Of a stretch of 64,000 nucleotides of DNA, positions 21,669 to 33,900 are shown piece after piece. The notes under the pieces are model-generated. The model was not told the DNA's origin and did not search any database. It saw only the letters and a list, made by a program, of their open reading frames with translations. Source of the DNA: Protonemura montana (Eukaryota; Arthropoda; Insecta; Plecoptera; Nemouridae). Each line of letters starts with the position of its first letter. Within the stretch, counting starts at the first letter, position 1. The stretch lies in the NCBI GenBank assembly GCA_947568835.1, contig OX387610.1:13001001-13065000 (forward strand). The letters run 5' to 3'. A program made the position numbers and the translations under genes.

Positions 21669-22300
21669 CACCGAACGGTTTGGCGTGTTAGAAACACTGG
21701 TTCTCATGAGATCACCGAAGTTAAGCAACACTGCGCTGGGTCAGGTATTGGATGGGTGACCATCATACACATGACCAGTTCTGTTCGGGAGAGAGGTTGT
21801 AGGGATGAAAGTTAAGCAACACTGCGCTGGGTCAGGTATTGGATAAGTGACCATCATACACATGACCAGTTCTGTTCGGGAGAGAGGTTGGAGGGATGAA
21901 AGTTAAGCAACACTGCGCTGGGTCAGGTATTGGATGGGTGACTATCATACACATGACCAGTTCTGTTCGGGAGAAAGGTTAGAGGGATGAAAGTTAGTAC
22001 AGCAACTTTATTCGCCTTGCTTATCAACCTCTCAACAGCATGGATTTGTGGAGGAATCCTGCAGTTTGAGTTGTACCATCCTTCGGAAGGGACGTTAAGC
22101 CGGTGGTCCCCTTTGTCTTCAACAGGAGTAGACTACGTACCGGCACCGGATTTCCCCTCCTCCCTTCTAGGCTAGGTTAGGTAAATCACTATCCTCATCA
22201 TCATCCTCTCATTCACCGACGCCATTAGACTAGTGCCGCATGGCCAGTTGTCAAAACAGTGCGTCGTTAAACACCACAAATACATAAAGAAATAAAAAAA
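21669..22300 (+). mobile_element. 5S-derived SINE, full-length, three promoter units
   Basis: The head (ACCGAACGGTTTGGCGTGTT, then CTCATGAGATCACCGAAGTT, AAGCAACACTGCGCTGGGTC, ATTGGATGGGTGACC) corresponds to 5S rRNA from about the middle stem through box A to box C. The segment from GTTAAGCAAC to GGGATGAAA is present three times in tandem. The body follows (TCAACCTCTCAACAGCATGG, CCTTCGGAAGGGACGTTAAG, CCGGATTTCCCCTCCTCCCT), then the tail (CTAGGTTAGGTAAATC, CACCGACGCCATTAGAC, GTGCGTCGTTAAACACCAC) and an A-rich end. The 5S-type head implies Pol III transcription, as known for SINE3-type elements. It lies within diverged 21-bp-satellite sequence. Confidence 0.92.
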
Positions 22301-22340
22301 ATTGATACAACAGCTTCACGTGCAACGCAGTCATTCACTT
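22301..22340 (+). repeat. Diverged seed unit right of the SINE
   Basis: GATACAACAGCTTCACGTGC and AACGCAGTCATTCACTTGCA lead directly into the 21-bp array and match the segment left of the SINE. Confidence 0.6.
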
Positions 22341-23719
22341 GCACGTTGCGACAACAAGAGCGCCACGTGCGACAACAAGAGCGCCACGTGCGACAACAAG
22401 AGCGCCACGTGCGACAACAAGAGCGCCACGTGCGACAACAAGAGCGCCACGTGCGACAACAAGAGCGCCACGTGCGACAACAAGAGCGCCACGTGCGACA
22501 ACAAGAGCGCCACGTGCGACAACAAGAGCGCCACGTGCGACAACAAGAGCGCCACGTGCGACAACAAGAGCGCCACGTGCGACAACAAGAGCGCCACGTG
22601 CGACAACAAGAGCGCCACGTGCGACAACAAGAGCGCCACGTGCGACAACAAGAGCGCCACGTGCGACAACAAGAGCGCCACGTGCGACAACAAGAGCGCC
22701 ACGTGCGACAACAAGAGCGCCACGTGCGACACAAGAGCGCCACGTGCGACAACAAGAGCGCCACGTGCGACAACAAGAGCGCCACGTGCGACAACAAGAG
22801 CGCCACGTGCGACAACAAGAGCGCCACGTGCGACAACAAGAGCGCCACGTGCGACAACAAGAGCGCCACGTGCGACAACAAGAGCGCCACGTGCGACAAC
22901 AAGAGCGCCACGTGCGACACAAGAGCGCCACGTGCGACAACAAGAGCGCCACGTGCGACAACAAGAGCGCCACGTGCGACAACAAGAGCGCCACGTGCGA
23001 CAACAAGAGCGCCACGTGCGACAACAAGAGCGCCACGTGCGACAACAAGAGCGCCACGTGCGACAACAAGAGCGCCACGTGCGACAACAAGAGCGCCACG
23101 TGCGACAACAAGAGCGCCACGTGCGACAACAAGAGCGCCACGTGCGACAACAAGAGCGCCACGTGCGACAACAAGAGCGCCACGTGCGACAACAAGAGCG
23201 CCACGTGCGACAACAAGAGCGCCACGTGCGACAACAAGAGCGCCACGTGCGACAACAAGAGCGCCACGTGCGACAACAAGAGCGCCACGTGCGACAACAA
23301 GAGCGCCACGTGCGACAACAAGAGCGCCACGTGCGACAACAAGAGCGCCACGTGCGACAACAAGAGCGCCACGTGCGACAACAAGAGCGCCACGTGCGAC
23401 AACAAGAGCGCCACGTGCGACAACAAGAGCGCCACGTGCGACACAAGAGCGCCACGTGCGACAACAAGAGCGCCACGTGCGACAACAAGAGCGCCACGTG
23501 CGACAACAAGACCGCCACGTGCGACAACAAGACCGCCACGTGCGACAACAAGAGCGCCACGTGCGACAACAAGAGCGCCACGTGCGACAACAAGAGCGCC
23601 ACGTGCGACAACAAGAGCGCCACGTGCGACAACAAGAGCGCCACGTGCGACAACAAGAGCGCCACGTGCGACAACAAGAGCGCCACGTGCGACAACAAGA
23701 GCGCCACGTGCGACAACAA
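22341..23719. repeat. 21-bp CpG-rich satellite, about 65 copies
   Basis: Near-identical 21-bp units with core GCCACGTGCGACAACAAGAG. Each has three CpG dinucleotides and one CACGTG palindrome. Only a few variants exist: single-base-shorter units (GCGACACAAG) near 22729, 22918 and 23442, and ACCGCC for GCGCC in two neighbouring units near 23511-23532. Because 21 is divisible by three and the unit lacks stops, several frames stay open for more than 450 codons on both strands. They encode only short periodic peptides such as NKSATCD or RATTRAP, so I do not treat them as genes. Such homogeneity points to recent amplification or ongoing homogenisation. Confidence 0.97.
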
Positions 23720-23765
23720 TGATGTTAAGTGAGACAACAAATTATGCTGCTTATGACAACAATGG
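23720..23765. repeat. Degenerate right edge of the 21-bp satellite
   Basis: GTGAGACAACAAATTATG and TTATGACAACAATGG are decayed units. Confidence 0.5.
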
Positions 23766-24306
23766 GTTTTGATGACGTGGCGCTCGATGCATTAGGTTGG
23801 TGTTGGGTAGCAAACCCGGGCCTCCACCCCATCAAAACGACTTCCCAAGAGATCTCTTTAATTACCGGTCGCGCTGCCGAAAAGCGAGGAAGTTGATGAA
23901 AATTACGAATGATAATTTCTGTGTGCTTTTATTTTTTTTTTTAAAGCCGCTTTAAAATAGCAAGCTAACATGGTTCCGAAGAATTATTAATAATACATGA
24001 ATACAAAATTAAAACAAAAATGGCGTTTGAATTCCAGCTGCTTTTTTAGTCTAGCTGGAGATCTAAATGTGACAGGTGAATTTCGGTCTCATCCTGAAGA
24101 TAGCGGAACGTCCTACGTCGAAACGTTGTAAAAGAAAGTCATTCCTAGAGCTGCTAGCCCATTAAAAAGAAGCAGATACCATAAAACCGAAGTTAAAAAA
24201 AGTAAAGAACCTATTTGAAATATAAGAGAATACCTTTTACAACCACGTTCAGCACATTGCGCATATTTTTACTATTGAGGTAGAACTATAATTACGGTTT
24301 GCTCAC
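23766..24306. other. No firm gene; hammerhead-like repeat piece
   Basis: Mostly unique. Around 24080-24140, CATCCTGAAGATAGC followed by GTCGAAACGTTG resembles the foldback/GAAACGT motif family, but the rest of that repeat is not evident. Confidence 0.3.
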
Positions 24307-24364
24307 CAGATTCTCGGGCAACGTGCACACTCGTCGTCCATGCCATGACGTGCCCGATTTCATC
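24307..24364 (-). CDS. Candidate 58-nt internal exon, product not recognised
   Basis: On the minus strand a pyrimidine-containing acceptor (CATTTCACTTTCAG) is followed by 58 nt and a strong donor (TCTG|GTGAGCAA). The segment is GC-richer than its flanks. Two frames are open: one gives DEIGHVMAWTTSVHVARES, the other MKSGTSWHGRRVCTLPENL. The third has an immediate stop. I recognise neither peptide. The length is not a multiple of three, so skipping would shift frame. No partner exon on the minus strand was found, and the large minisatellite lies just upstream in transcription direction. A chance pair of good splice sites remains possible. Confidence 0.3.
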
Positions 24365-24639
24365 CTGAAAGTGAAATGTTGATTAAATTAAATAACGTTT
24401 GCATAATCGAGCTGGCAGCCAGCGAGCGAAATAATGTACTACCAACCGTTTCCATCGCTGCAGAAACATGCCTTTGAGCTTTAATTCACTCGACGCTATC
24501 TTCTCGCAGGCATCCCAGAGCTTTGCTGCATGGAAGCCAAAATCCTCCGCTTAGCTTCTTTTGAGATTGTGTGAAAGCAGTGAAATCTTGGTTTCGACTT
24601 GAAGTCGTGGAAAAGCGCCGTGTACGGCGACCGCTTGGG
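24365..24639. other. Unique spacer
   Basis: No recognised gene. A weak acceptor-like TATCTTCTCGCAG at about 24498-24510 is noted. Confidence 0.3.
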
Positions 24640-24954
24640 GAGTGATCCAGTCTAGATTTACTCCTTTCAGCGTAAATTTTTCCGTTAGAGGCGCCACCGG
24701 TCGTTATAGGGTGACATGCGGGCCAACTTGTCATTTTGGAAAACACAACAAATCGTCTCCGCTAATATCCGCCATTTTCATTTTTCTGAACAACTTTTTT
24801 AATGCCAAGATCTTTTGTTTTCCAAGCAGTTATAAAATGTGTTTACCAATTTCAGCGACCATGGAAATATTGTCCTCGAATTATTCTGTTTAAGAAAGTT
24901 ATTGTGAAAATCCGTCACTAAAAACCATGTCTAAAATTCCATTACTGAGTTGGT
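24640..24954 (+). mobile_element. Unique module preceding the large 54-bp array, copy 3
   Basis: GATCCAGTCTAGATTTACTC, TTCCGTTAGAGGCGCCACCG, GGGTGACATGCGGGCCAACT, TCTCCGCTAATATCCGCCAT, AATGCCAAGATCTTTTGTTT, CAAGCAGTTATAAAATG and CGTCACTAAAAACCATGTCT occur in this order before the array. The same order is found on the minus strand at 53178-52885, where only one degenerate 54-bp unit follows, and it is partly conserved at 6805 and 11830. It is non-coding; no reverse transcriptase or transposase frame or terminal inverted repeat was seen. Confidence 0.72.
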
Positions 24955-27900
24955 ATTAATTCTGGAGGAGAGTTCCTGTGATGGTATCTTCCCTCACAGG
25001 CTAGACTGTAGCAATGCTGGAGGCAGTCCTTGTGCTGGTATCTTCTCTCACGGGCTAGACTTTAGCAATGCAGGGGACAGTCCTTGTGCTGGTATCTTCT
25101 CTCACGGGCTAGACTGTAGCAATGCAGGGGACAGTCCTTGAGCTGGTATCTTCTCTCACGGGCTAGACTGTAGCAATGCTGGGGACAGTCCTTGTGCTGG
25201 TATCTTCTCTCACGGGCTAGACTCTAGCAATGCAGGGACATTCCTTGTGCTGGTATCTTCTCTCACGGGCTAGACTGTAGAAAAGCAGGGGACAGTCCTT
25301 GTGCTGGTATCTTCTCTCACGGGCTAGACTGTAGCAATGCAGGGGACAGTCCTTGTGCTGGTATCTTCTCTCACGGGCTAGACTGTAGCAATGCAGGGGA
25401 CAGTCCTTGTGCTGGTATCTTCTCTCACGGGCTAGACTGAAGCAATGCAGGGGACAGTCCTTGTGCTGGTATCTTCTCTCACGGGCTAGACTGTAGCAAT
25501 GCAGGGGACAGTCCTTGAGCTGGTATCTTCTCTCACGGGCTAGACTCTAGCAATGCAGGGACATTCCTTGTGCTGGTATCTTCTCTCACGGGCTAGACTG
25601 TAGCAATACAGGGGACAGTCCTTGTGCTGGTATCTTCTCTCACGGGCTAGACTGTAGCAATGCAGGGGACAGTCCTTGTGCTGGTATCTTCTCTCACGGG
25701 CTAGACTGTAGCAATGCAGGGGACAGTCCTTGTGCTGGTATCTTCTCTCACGGGCTAGACTGTAGCAATGCAGGGGACAGTCCTTGTGCTGGTATCTTCT
25801 CTCACGGGCTAGACTGTAGCAATGCAGGAGGTTAGTCCTTGAGCTGGTATCTTCTCTCACGGGCTAGACTGTAGCAATGCAGGGGACAGTCCTTGTGCTG
25901 GTATCTTCTCTCACGGGCTAGACTGTAGCAATGCAGGGACAGTCCTAGTGCTGGTATCTTCTCTCACAGGCTGGACTGTAGCAATGCAGGGGACAGTCCT
26001 TGTGCTGGTACCTTCTCTCACGGGCTAGACTGTAGCAATGCAGGGGACAGTCCTTGTGCTGGTATCTTCTCTCATGGGCTAGACTGTAGCAATGCAGGGG
26101 ACAGTCCTTGTGCTGGTATCTTCCCTCACGGGCTAGACTGTAGCAATGCAGGGGACAGTCCTTGTGCTGGTATCTTCTCTCACAGGCTAGACTGTAGCAA
26201 TGCAGGGACAGTCCTTGTGCTGGTATCTTCTCTCACGGGCTAGACTGAAGCAATGCAGGGTACAGTCCTTGTGCTGGTATCTTCTCTCACAGGCTAGACT
26301 GTAGCAATGCAGGGGACAGTCCTTGTGCTGGTATCTTCTCTCACGGGCTAGACTGTAGTAATGCAGGGGACAGTCCTTGTGCTGGTATCTTCTCTCACGG
26401 GCTAGACTGTAGCAATGCAGGGACAGTGCTTGTGCTGGTATCTTCTCTCACGGGCTAGACTGTAGTAATGCAGGGGACAGTCCTTGTGCTGGTATCTTCT
26501 CTCACGGGCTAGACTGTAGCAATGCAGGGGACAGTCCTTGTGCTGGTATCTTCTCTCATGGGCTAGACTGTAGCAATGCAGGGGACAGTCCTTGTGCTGG
26601 TTTCTTCCCTCACGGGCTAGACTGTAGCAATGCAGGGGACAGTCCTTGTGCTGGTATCTTCTCTCACAGGCTAGACTGTAGCAATGCAGGGACAGTCCTT
26701 GTGCTGGTATCTTCTCTCACGGGCTAGACTGTAGCAATGCAGGGTACAGTCCTTGTGCTGGTATCTTCTCTCACAGGCTAGACTGTAGCAATGCAGGGGA
26801 CAGTCCTTGTGCTGGTATCTTCTCTCACGGGCTAGACTGTAGTAATGCAGGGGACAGTCCTTGTGCTGGTATCTTCTCTCACGGGCTAGACTGTAGCAAT
26901 GCAGGGACAGTGCTTGTGCTGGTATCTTCTCTCACGGGCTAGACTGTAGTAATGCAGGGGACAGTCCTTGTGCTGGTATCTTCTCTCACGGGCTAGACTG
27001 TAGCAATGCAGGGGACAGTCCTTGTGCTGGTATCTTCTCTCGCGGGCTAGACTGTAGCAATGCTAGGGACAGCCCTTGTGCTGGTATCTTCTCTCACGGG
27101 CTAGACTGTAGCAATGCAGGGGACAGTCCTTGTGCTGGTATCTTCTCTCACGGGCTAGACTGTAGCAATGCAGGGGACAGTCCTTGTGCTGGTATCTTCT
27201 CTCACGGGCTAGACTGTAGCAATGCAGGGGACATTCCTTGTGCTGGTATCTTCTCTCACGGGCCAGACTGTAGCAATGCAGGGGACAGTCCTTGTGCTGG
27301 TATCTTCTCTCACGGGCTAGACTGTAGCAATGCAGGGGACAGTCCTTGTGCTGGTATCTTCTCTCACGGGCTAGACTGAAGCAATGCAGGGGACAGTCCT
27401 TGTGCTGGTATCTTCTCTCACGGGCTAGACTGTAGCAATGCAGGGAACAGTCCTTGTGGTGGTATCTTCTCTCACGGGCTAGACTGTAGCAATGCAGGGG
27501 ACAGTCCTTGTGCTGGTATCTTCTCTCACGGGCTAGACTGTGGCAATGCAGGGGACAGTCCTTGTGCTGGTATCTTCTCTCACGGGCTAGACTGTAGCAA
27601 TGCTGGGGACAGTCCTTGTGCTGGTATCTTCTCTCACGGGCTAGACTGTAGCAATGCTGGGGACAGTCCTTGTGCTGGTATCTTCTCTCACGGGCTAGAC
27701 TGTAGCAATGCTGGGGACAGTCCTTGTGCTGGTATCTTCTCTCACGGGCTAGACTGTAGCAATGCTGGGGACAGTCCTTGTGCTGGTATCTTCTCTCACG
27801 GGCTAGACTGTAGCAATGCAGGGACAGTCCTTCTGCTGGTATCTTCTCTCACTGGCTAGACTGTAGCAATGCAGGGGACAGTCCTTGTGCTGGTATCTTC

Positions 27901-30900
27901 TCTCGCGGGCTAGACTGTAGCAATGCTAGGGACAGCCCTTGTGCTGGTATCTTCTCTCACGGGCTAGACTGTAGCAATGCAGGGGACAGTCCTTGTGCTG
28001 GTATCTTCTCTCACGGGCTAGACTGTAGCAATGCAGGGGACAGTCCTTGTGCTGGTATCTTCTCTCACGGGCTAGACTGTAGCAATGCAGGGGACATTCC
28101 TTGTGCTGGTATCTTCTCTCACGGGCCAGACTGTAGCAATGCAGGGGACAGTCCTTGTGCTGGTATCTTCTCTCACGGGCTAGACTGTAGCAATGCAGGG
28201 GACAGTCCTTGTGCTGGTATCTTCTCTCACGGGCTAGACTGTAGCAATGCAGGGGACAGTCCTTGTGCTGGTATCTTCTCTCACGGGCTAGACTGTAGCA
28301 ATGCAGGGGACAGTCCTTGTGCTGGTATCTTCTCTCACGGGCTAGACTGTAGCAATGCAGGGGACAGTCCTTGTGCTGGTATCTTCTCTCACGGGCTAGA
28401 CTGTGGCAATGCAGGGGACAGTCCTTGTGCTGGTATCTTCTCTCACGGGCTAGACTGTAGCAATGCTGGGGACAGTCCTTGTGCTGGTATCTTCTCTCAC
28501 GGGCTAGACTGTAGCAATGCTGGGGACAGTCCTTGTGCTGGTATCTTCTCTCACGGGCTAGACTGTAGCAATGCTGGGGACAGTCCTTGTGCTGGTATCT
28601 TCTCTCACGGGCTAGACTGTAGCAATGCTGGGGACAGTCCTTGTGCTGGTATCTTCTCTCACGGGCTAGACTGTTGCAATGCTGGGGACAGTCCTTGTGC
28701 TGGTATCTTCTCTCACGGGCTAGACTGTAGCAATGCTGGGGACAGTCCTTGTGCTGGTATCTTCTCTCACGGGCTAGACTGTAGCAATGCTGGGGACAGT
28801 CCTTGTGCTGGTATCTTCTCTCACGGGCTAGACTGTAGCAATGCAGGGGACAGTCCTTGTGCTGGTATCTTCTCTCACGGGCTAGACTGTAGCAATGCAG
28901 GGGACAGTCCTTGTGCTGGTATCTTCTCTCACGGGCTAGACTGTGGCAATGCAGGGGACAGTCCTTGTGCTGGTATCTTCTCTCACGGGCTAGACTGTGG
29001 CAATGCTGGGGACAGTCCTTGTGCTGGTATCTTCTCTCACGGGCTAGACTGTAGCAATGCTGGGGACAGTCCTTGTGCTGGTATCTTCTCTCACGGGCTA
29101 GACTGTAGCAATGCTGGGGACAGTCCTTGTGCTGGTATCTTCTCTCACGGGCTAGACTGTAGCAATGCTGGGGACAGTCCTTGTGCTGGTATCTTCTCTC
29201 ACGGGCTAGACTGTAGCAATGCTGGGGACAGTCCTTGTGCTGGTATCTTCTCTCACGGGCTAGACTGTAGCAATGCTGGGGACAGTCCTTGTGCTGGTAT
29301 CTTCTCTCACGGGCTAGACTGTAGCAATGCTGGGGACAGTCCTTGTCCTGGTATCTTCTCTCACGGGCTAGACTGTAGCAATGCTGGGGACAGTCCTTGT
29401 GCTGGTATCTTCTCTCACGGGCTAGACTGTAGCAATGCAGGGACAGTCCTTCTGCTGGTATCTTCTCTCACTGGCTAGACTGTAGCAATGCTGGGGACAG
29501 TCCTTGTGCTGGTATCTTCTCTCACGGGCTAGACTGTAGCAATGCAGGGGACAGTCCTTGTGCTGGTATCTTCTCTCACGGGCTAGACTGTAGCAATGCT
29601 GGGGACAGTCCTTGTGCTGGTATCTTCTCTCACGGGCTAGACTGTAGCAATGCAGGGACAGTCCTTGTGCTGGTATCTTCTCTCACTGGCTAGACTGTAG
29701 CAATGCTGGGGACAGTCCTTGTGCTGGTATCTTCTCTCACGGGCTAGACTGTAGCAATGCAGGGACAGTCCTTCTGCTGGTATCTTCTCTCACTGGCTAG
29801 ACTGTAGCAATGCAGGGGACAGTCCTTGTGCTGGTATCTTCTCTCACGGGCTAGACTGTAGCAATGCTGGGGACAGTCCTTGTGCTGGTATCTTCTCTCA
29901 CGGGCTAGACTGTAGCAATGCTGGGGACAGTCCTTGTGCTGGTATCTTCTCTCACGGGCTAGACTGTAGCAATGCTGGGGACAGTCCTTGTGCTGGTATC
30001 TTCTCTCACGGGCTAGACTGTAGCAATGCTGGGGACAGTCCTTGTGCTGGTATCTTCTCTCACGGGCTAGACTGTAGCAATGCTGGGGACAGTCCTTGTG
30101 CTGGTATCTTCTCTCACGGGCTAGACTGTAGCAATGCTGGGGACAGTCCTTGTGCTGGTATCTTCTCTCACGGGCTAGACTATAGCAATGCTGGGGACAG
30201 TCCTTGTGCTGGTATCTTCTCTCACGGGCTAGACTGTAGCAATGCTGGGGACAGTCCTTGTGCTGGTATCTTCTCTCACGGGCTAGACTGTAGCAATGCA
30301 GGGACAGTCCTTCTGCTGGTATCTTCTCTCACTGGCTAGACTGTAGCAATGCTGGGGACAGTCCTTGTGCTGGTATCTTCTCTCACGGGCTAGACTGTAG
30401 CAATGCAGGGGACAGTCCTTGTGCTGGTATCTTCTCTCACGGGCTAGACTGTAGCAATGCTGGGGACAGTCCTTGTGCTGGTATCTTCTCTCACGGGCTA
30501 AACTGTAGCAATGCAGGGACAGTCCTTCTGCTGGTATCTTCTCTCACTGGCTAGACTGTAGCAATGCTGGGGACAGTCCTTGTGCTGGTATCTTCTCTCA
30601 CGGGCTAGACTGTAGCAATGCAGGGACAGTCCTTCTGCTGGTATCTTCTCTCACTGGCTAGACTGTAGCAATGCTGGGGACAGTCCTTGTGCTGGTATCT
30701 TCTCTCACGGGCTAGACTGTAGCAATGCAGGGACATTCCTTCTGCTGGTATCTTCTCTCACTGGCTAGACTGTAGCAATGCAGGGGACAGTCCTTGTGCT
30801 GGTATCTTCTCTCACGGGCTAGACTGTAGCAATGCTGGGGACAGTCCTTGTGCTGGTATCTTCTCTCACGGGCTAGACTGTAGCAATGCTGGGGACAGTC

Positions 30901-33900
30901 CTTGTGCTGGTATCTTCTCTCACTGGCTAGACTGTAGCAATGCTGGGGACAGTCCTTGTGCTGGTATCTTCTCTCACGGGCTAGACTGTAGCAATGCTGG
31001 GGACAGTCCTTGTGCTGGTATCTTCTCTCACGGGCTAGACTGTAGCAATGCTGGGGACAGTCCTTGTGCTGGTATCTTCTCTCACGGGCTAGACTGTAGC
31101 AATGCAAAGACAGTCCTTCTGCTGGTATCTTCTCTCACTGGCTAGACTGTAGCAATGCTGGGGACAGTCCTTGTGCTGGTATCTTCTCTCACGGGCTAGA
31201 CTGTAGCAATGCTGGGGACAGTCCTTGTGCTGGTATCTTCTCTCACGGGCTAGACTGTAGCAATGCAGGGACAGTCCTTCTGCTGGTATCTTCTCTCACT
31301 GGCTAGACTGTAGCAATGCTGGGGACAGTCCTTGTGCTGGTATCTTCTCTCACGGGCTAGACTGTAGCAATGCAGGGGACAGTCCTTGTGCTGGTATCTT
31401 CTCTCACGGGCTAGACTGTAGCAATGCTGGGGACAGTCCTTGTGCTGGTATCTTCTCTCAAGGGCTAGACTGTAGCAATGCAGGGACAGTCCTTCTGCTG
31501 GTATCTTCTCTCACTGGCTAGACTGTAGCAATGCTGGGGACAGTCCTTGTGCTGGTATCTTCTCTCACGGGCTAGACTGTAGCAATGCTGGGGACAGTCC
31601 TTGTGCTGGTATCTTCTCTCACGGGCTAGACTGTAGCAATGCAGGGACAGTCCTTCTGCTGGTATCTTCTCTCACTGGCTAGACTGTAGCAATGCTGGGG
31701 ACAGTCCTTGTGCTGGTATCTTCTCTCACGGGCTAGACTGTAGCAATGCAGGGGACAGTCCTTGTGCTGGTATCTTCTCTCACGGGCTAGACTGTAGCAA
31801 TGCTGGGGACAGTCCTTGTGCTGGTATCTTCTCTCACGGGCTAGACTGTAGCAATGCAGGGACAGTCCTTCTGCTGGTATCTTCTCTCACTGGCTAGACT
31901 GTAGCAATGCTGTGGACAGTCCTTGTGCTGGTATCTTCTCTCACGGGCTAGACTGTAGCAATGCAGGGACAGTCCTTCTGCTGGTATCTTCTCTCACTGG
32001 CTAGACTGTAGCAATGCTGGGGACAGTCCTTGTGCTGGTATCTTCTCTCACGGGCTAGACTGTAGCAATGCAGGGACAGTCCTTCTGCTGGTATCTTCTC
32101 TCACTGGCTAGACTGTAGCAATGCTGGGGACAGTCCTTGTGCTGGTATCTTCTCTCACGGGCTAGACTGTAGCAATGCAGGGACATTCCTTCTGCTGGTA
32201 TCTTCTCTCACTGGCTAGACTGTAGCAATGCTGGGGACAGTCCTTGTGCTGGTATCTTCTCTCACGGGCTAGACTGTAGCAATGCAGGGGACAGTCCTTG
32301 TGCTGGTATCTTCTCTCACGGGCTAGACTGTAGCAATGCAGGGGACAGTCCTTGTGCTGGTATCTTCTCTCACGGGCTAGACTGTGGCAATGCAGGGGAC
32401 AGTCCTTGTGCTGGTATCTTCTCTCACGGGCTAGACTGTAGCAATGCTGGGGACAGTCCTTGTGCTGGTATCTTCTCTCACGGGCTAGACTGTAGCAATG
32501 CTGGGGACAGTCCTTGTGCTGGTATCTTCTCTCACGGGCTAGACTGTAGCAATGCTGGGGACAGTCCTTGTGCTGGTATCTTCTCTCACGGGCTAGACTG
32601 TAGCAATGCTGGGGACAGTCCTTGTGCTGGTATCTTCTCTCACGGGCTAGACTGTAGCAATGCTGGGGACAGTCCTTGTGCTGGTATCTTCTCTCACGGG
32701 CTAGACTGTAGCAATGCTGGGGACAGTCCTTGTGCTGGTATCTTCTCTCACGGGCTAGACTGTAGCAATGCTGGGGACAGTCCTTGTGCTGGTATCTTCT
32801 CTCACGGGCTAGACTGTAGCAATGCTGGGGACAGTCCTTGTGCTGGTATCTTCTCTCACGGGCTAGACTGTAGCAATGCAGGGACAGTCCTTCTGCTGGT
32901 ATCTTCTCTCACTGGCTAGACTGTAGCAATGCAGGGGACAGTCCTTGTGCTGGTATCTTCTCTCGCGGGCTAGACTGTAGCAATGCTAGGGACAGCCCTT
33001 GTGCTGGTATCTTCTCTCACGGGCTAGACTGTAGCAATGCAGGGGACAGTCCTTGTGCTGGTATCTTCTCTCACGGGCTAGACTGTAGCAATGCAGGGGA
33101 CAGTCCTTGTGCTGGTATCTTCTCTCACGGGCTAGACTGTAGCAATGCAGGGGACATTCCTTGTGCTGGTATCTTCTCTCACGGGCCAGACTGTAGCAAT
33201 GCAGGGGACAGTCCTTGTGCTGGTATCTTCTCTCACGGGCTAGACTGTAGCAATGCAGGGGACAGTCCTTGTGCTGGTATCTTCTCTCACGGGCTAGACT
33301 GTAGCAATGCAGGGGACAGTCCTTGTGCTGGTATCTTCTCTCACGGGCTAGACTGTAGCAATGCAGGGGACAGTCCTTGTGCTGGTATCTTCTCTCACGG
33401 GCTAGACTGTAGCAATGCAGGGGACAGTCCTTGTGCTGGTATCTTCTCTCACGGGCTAGACTGTGGCAATGCAGGGGACAGTCCTTGTGCTGGTATCTTC
33501 TCTCACGGGCTAGACTGTAGCAATGCTGGGGACAGTCCTTGTGCTGGTATCTTCTCTCACGGGCTAGACTGTAGCAATGCTGGGGACAGTCCTTGTGCTG
33601 GTATCTTCTCTCACGGGCTAGACTGTAGCAATGCTGGGGACAGTCCTTGTGCTGGTATCTTCTCTCACGGGCTAGACTGTAGCAATGCTGGGGACAGTCC
33701 TTGTGCTGGTATCTTCTCTCACGGGCTAGACTGTTGCAATGCTGGGGACAGTCCTTGTGCTGGTATCTTCTCTCACGGGCTAGACTGTAGCAATGCTGGG
33801 GACAGTCCTTGTGCTGGTATCTTCTCTCACGGGCTAGACTGTAGCAATGCTGGGGACAGTCCTTGTGCTGGTATCTTCTCTCACGGGCTAGACTGTAGCA

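Noticed and set aside
22302-23772. Reading frames of 450-477 codons on both strands across the 21-bp array
   Set aside because: The 21-bp period without stops keeps five frames open at once. The products are simple periodic peptides, and one-base-shorter units simply switch the frame. No independent sign of coding.
30712-31107. 131-codon minus-strand frame in the 54-bp array, and similar frames in other blocks
   Set aside because: Period of 18 codons gives open frames by itself. Frequent 53-bp units break the frame, and the peptide depends only on the satellite.
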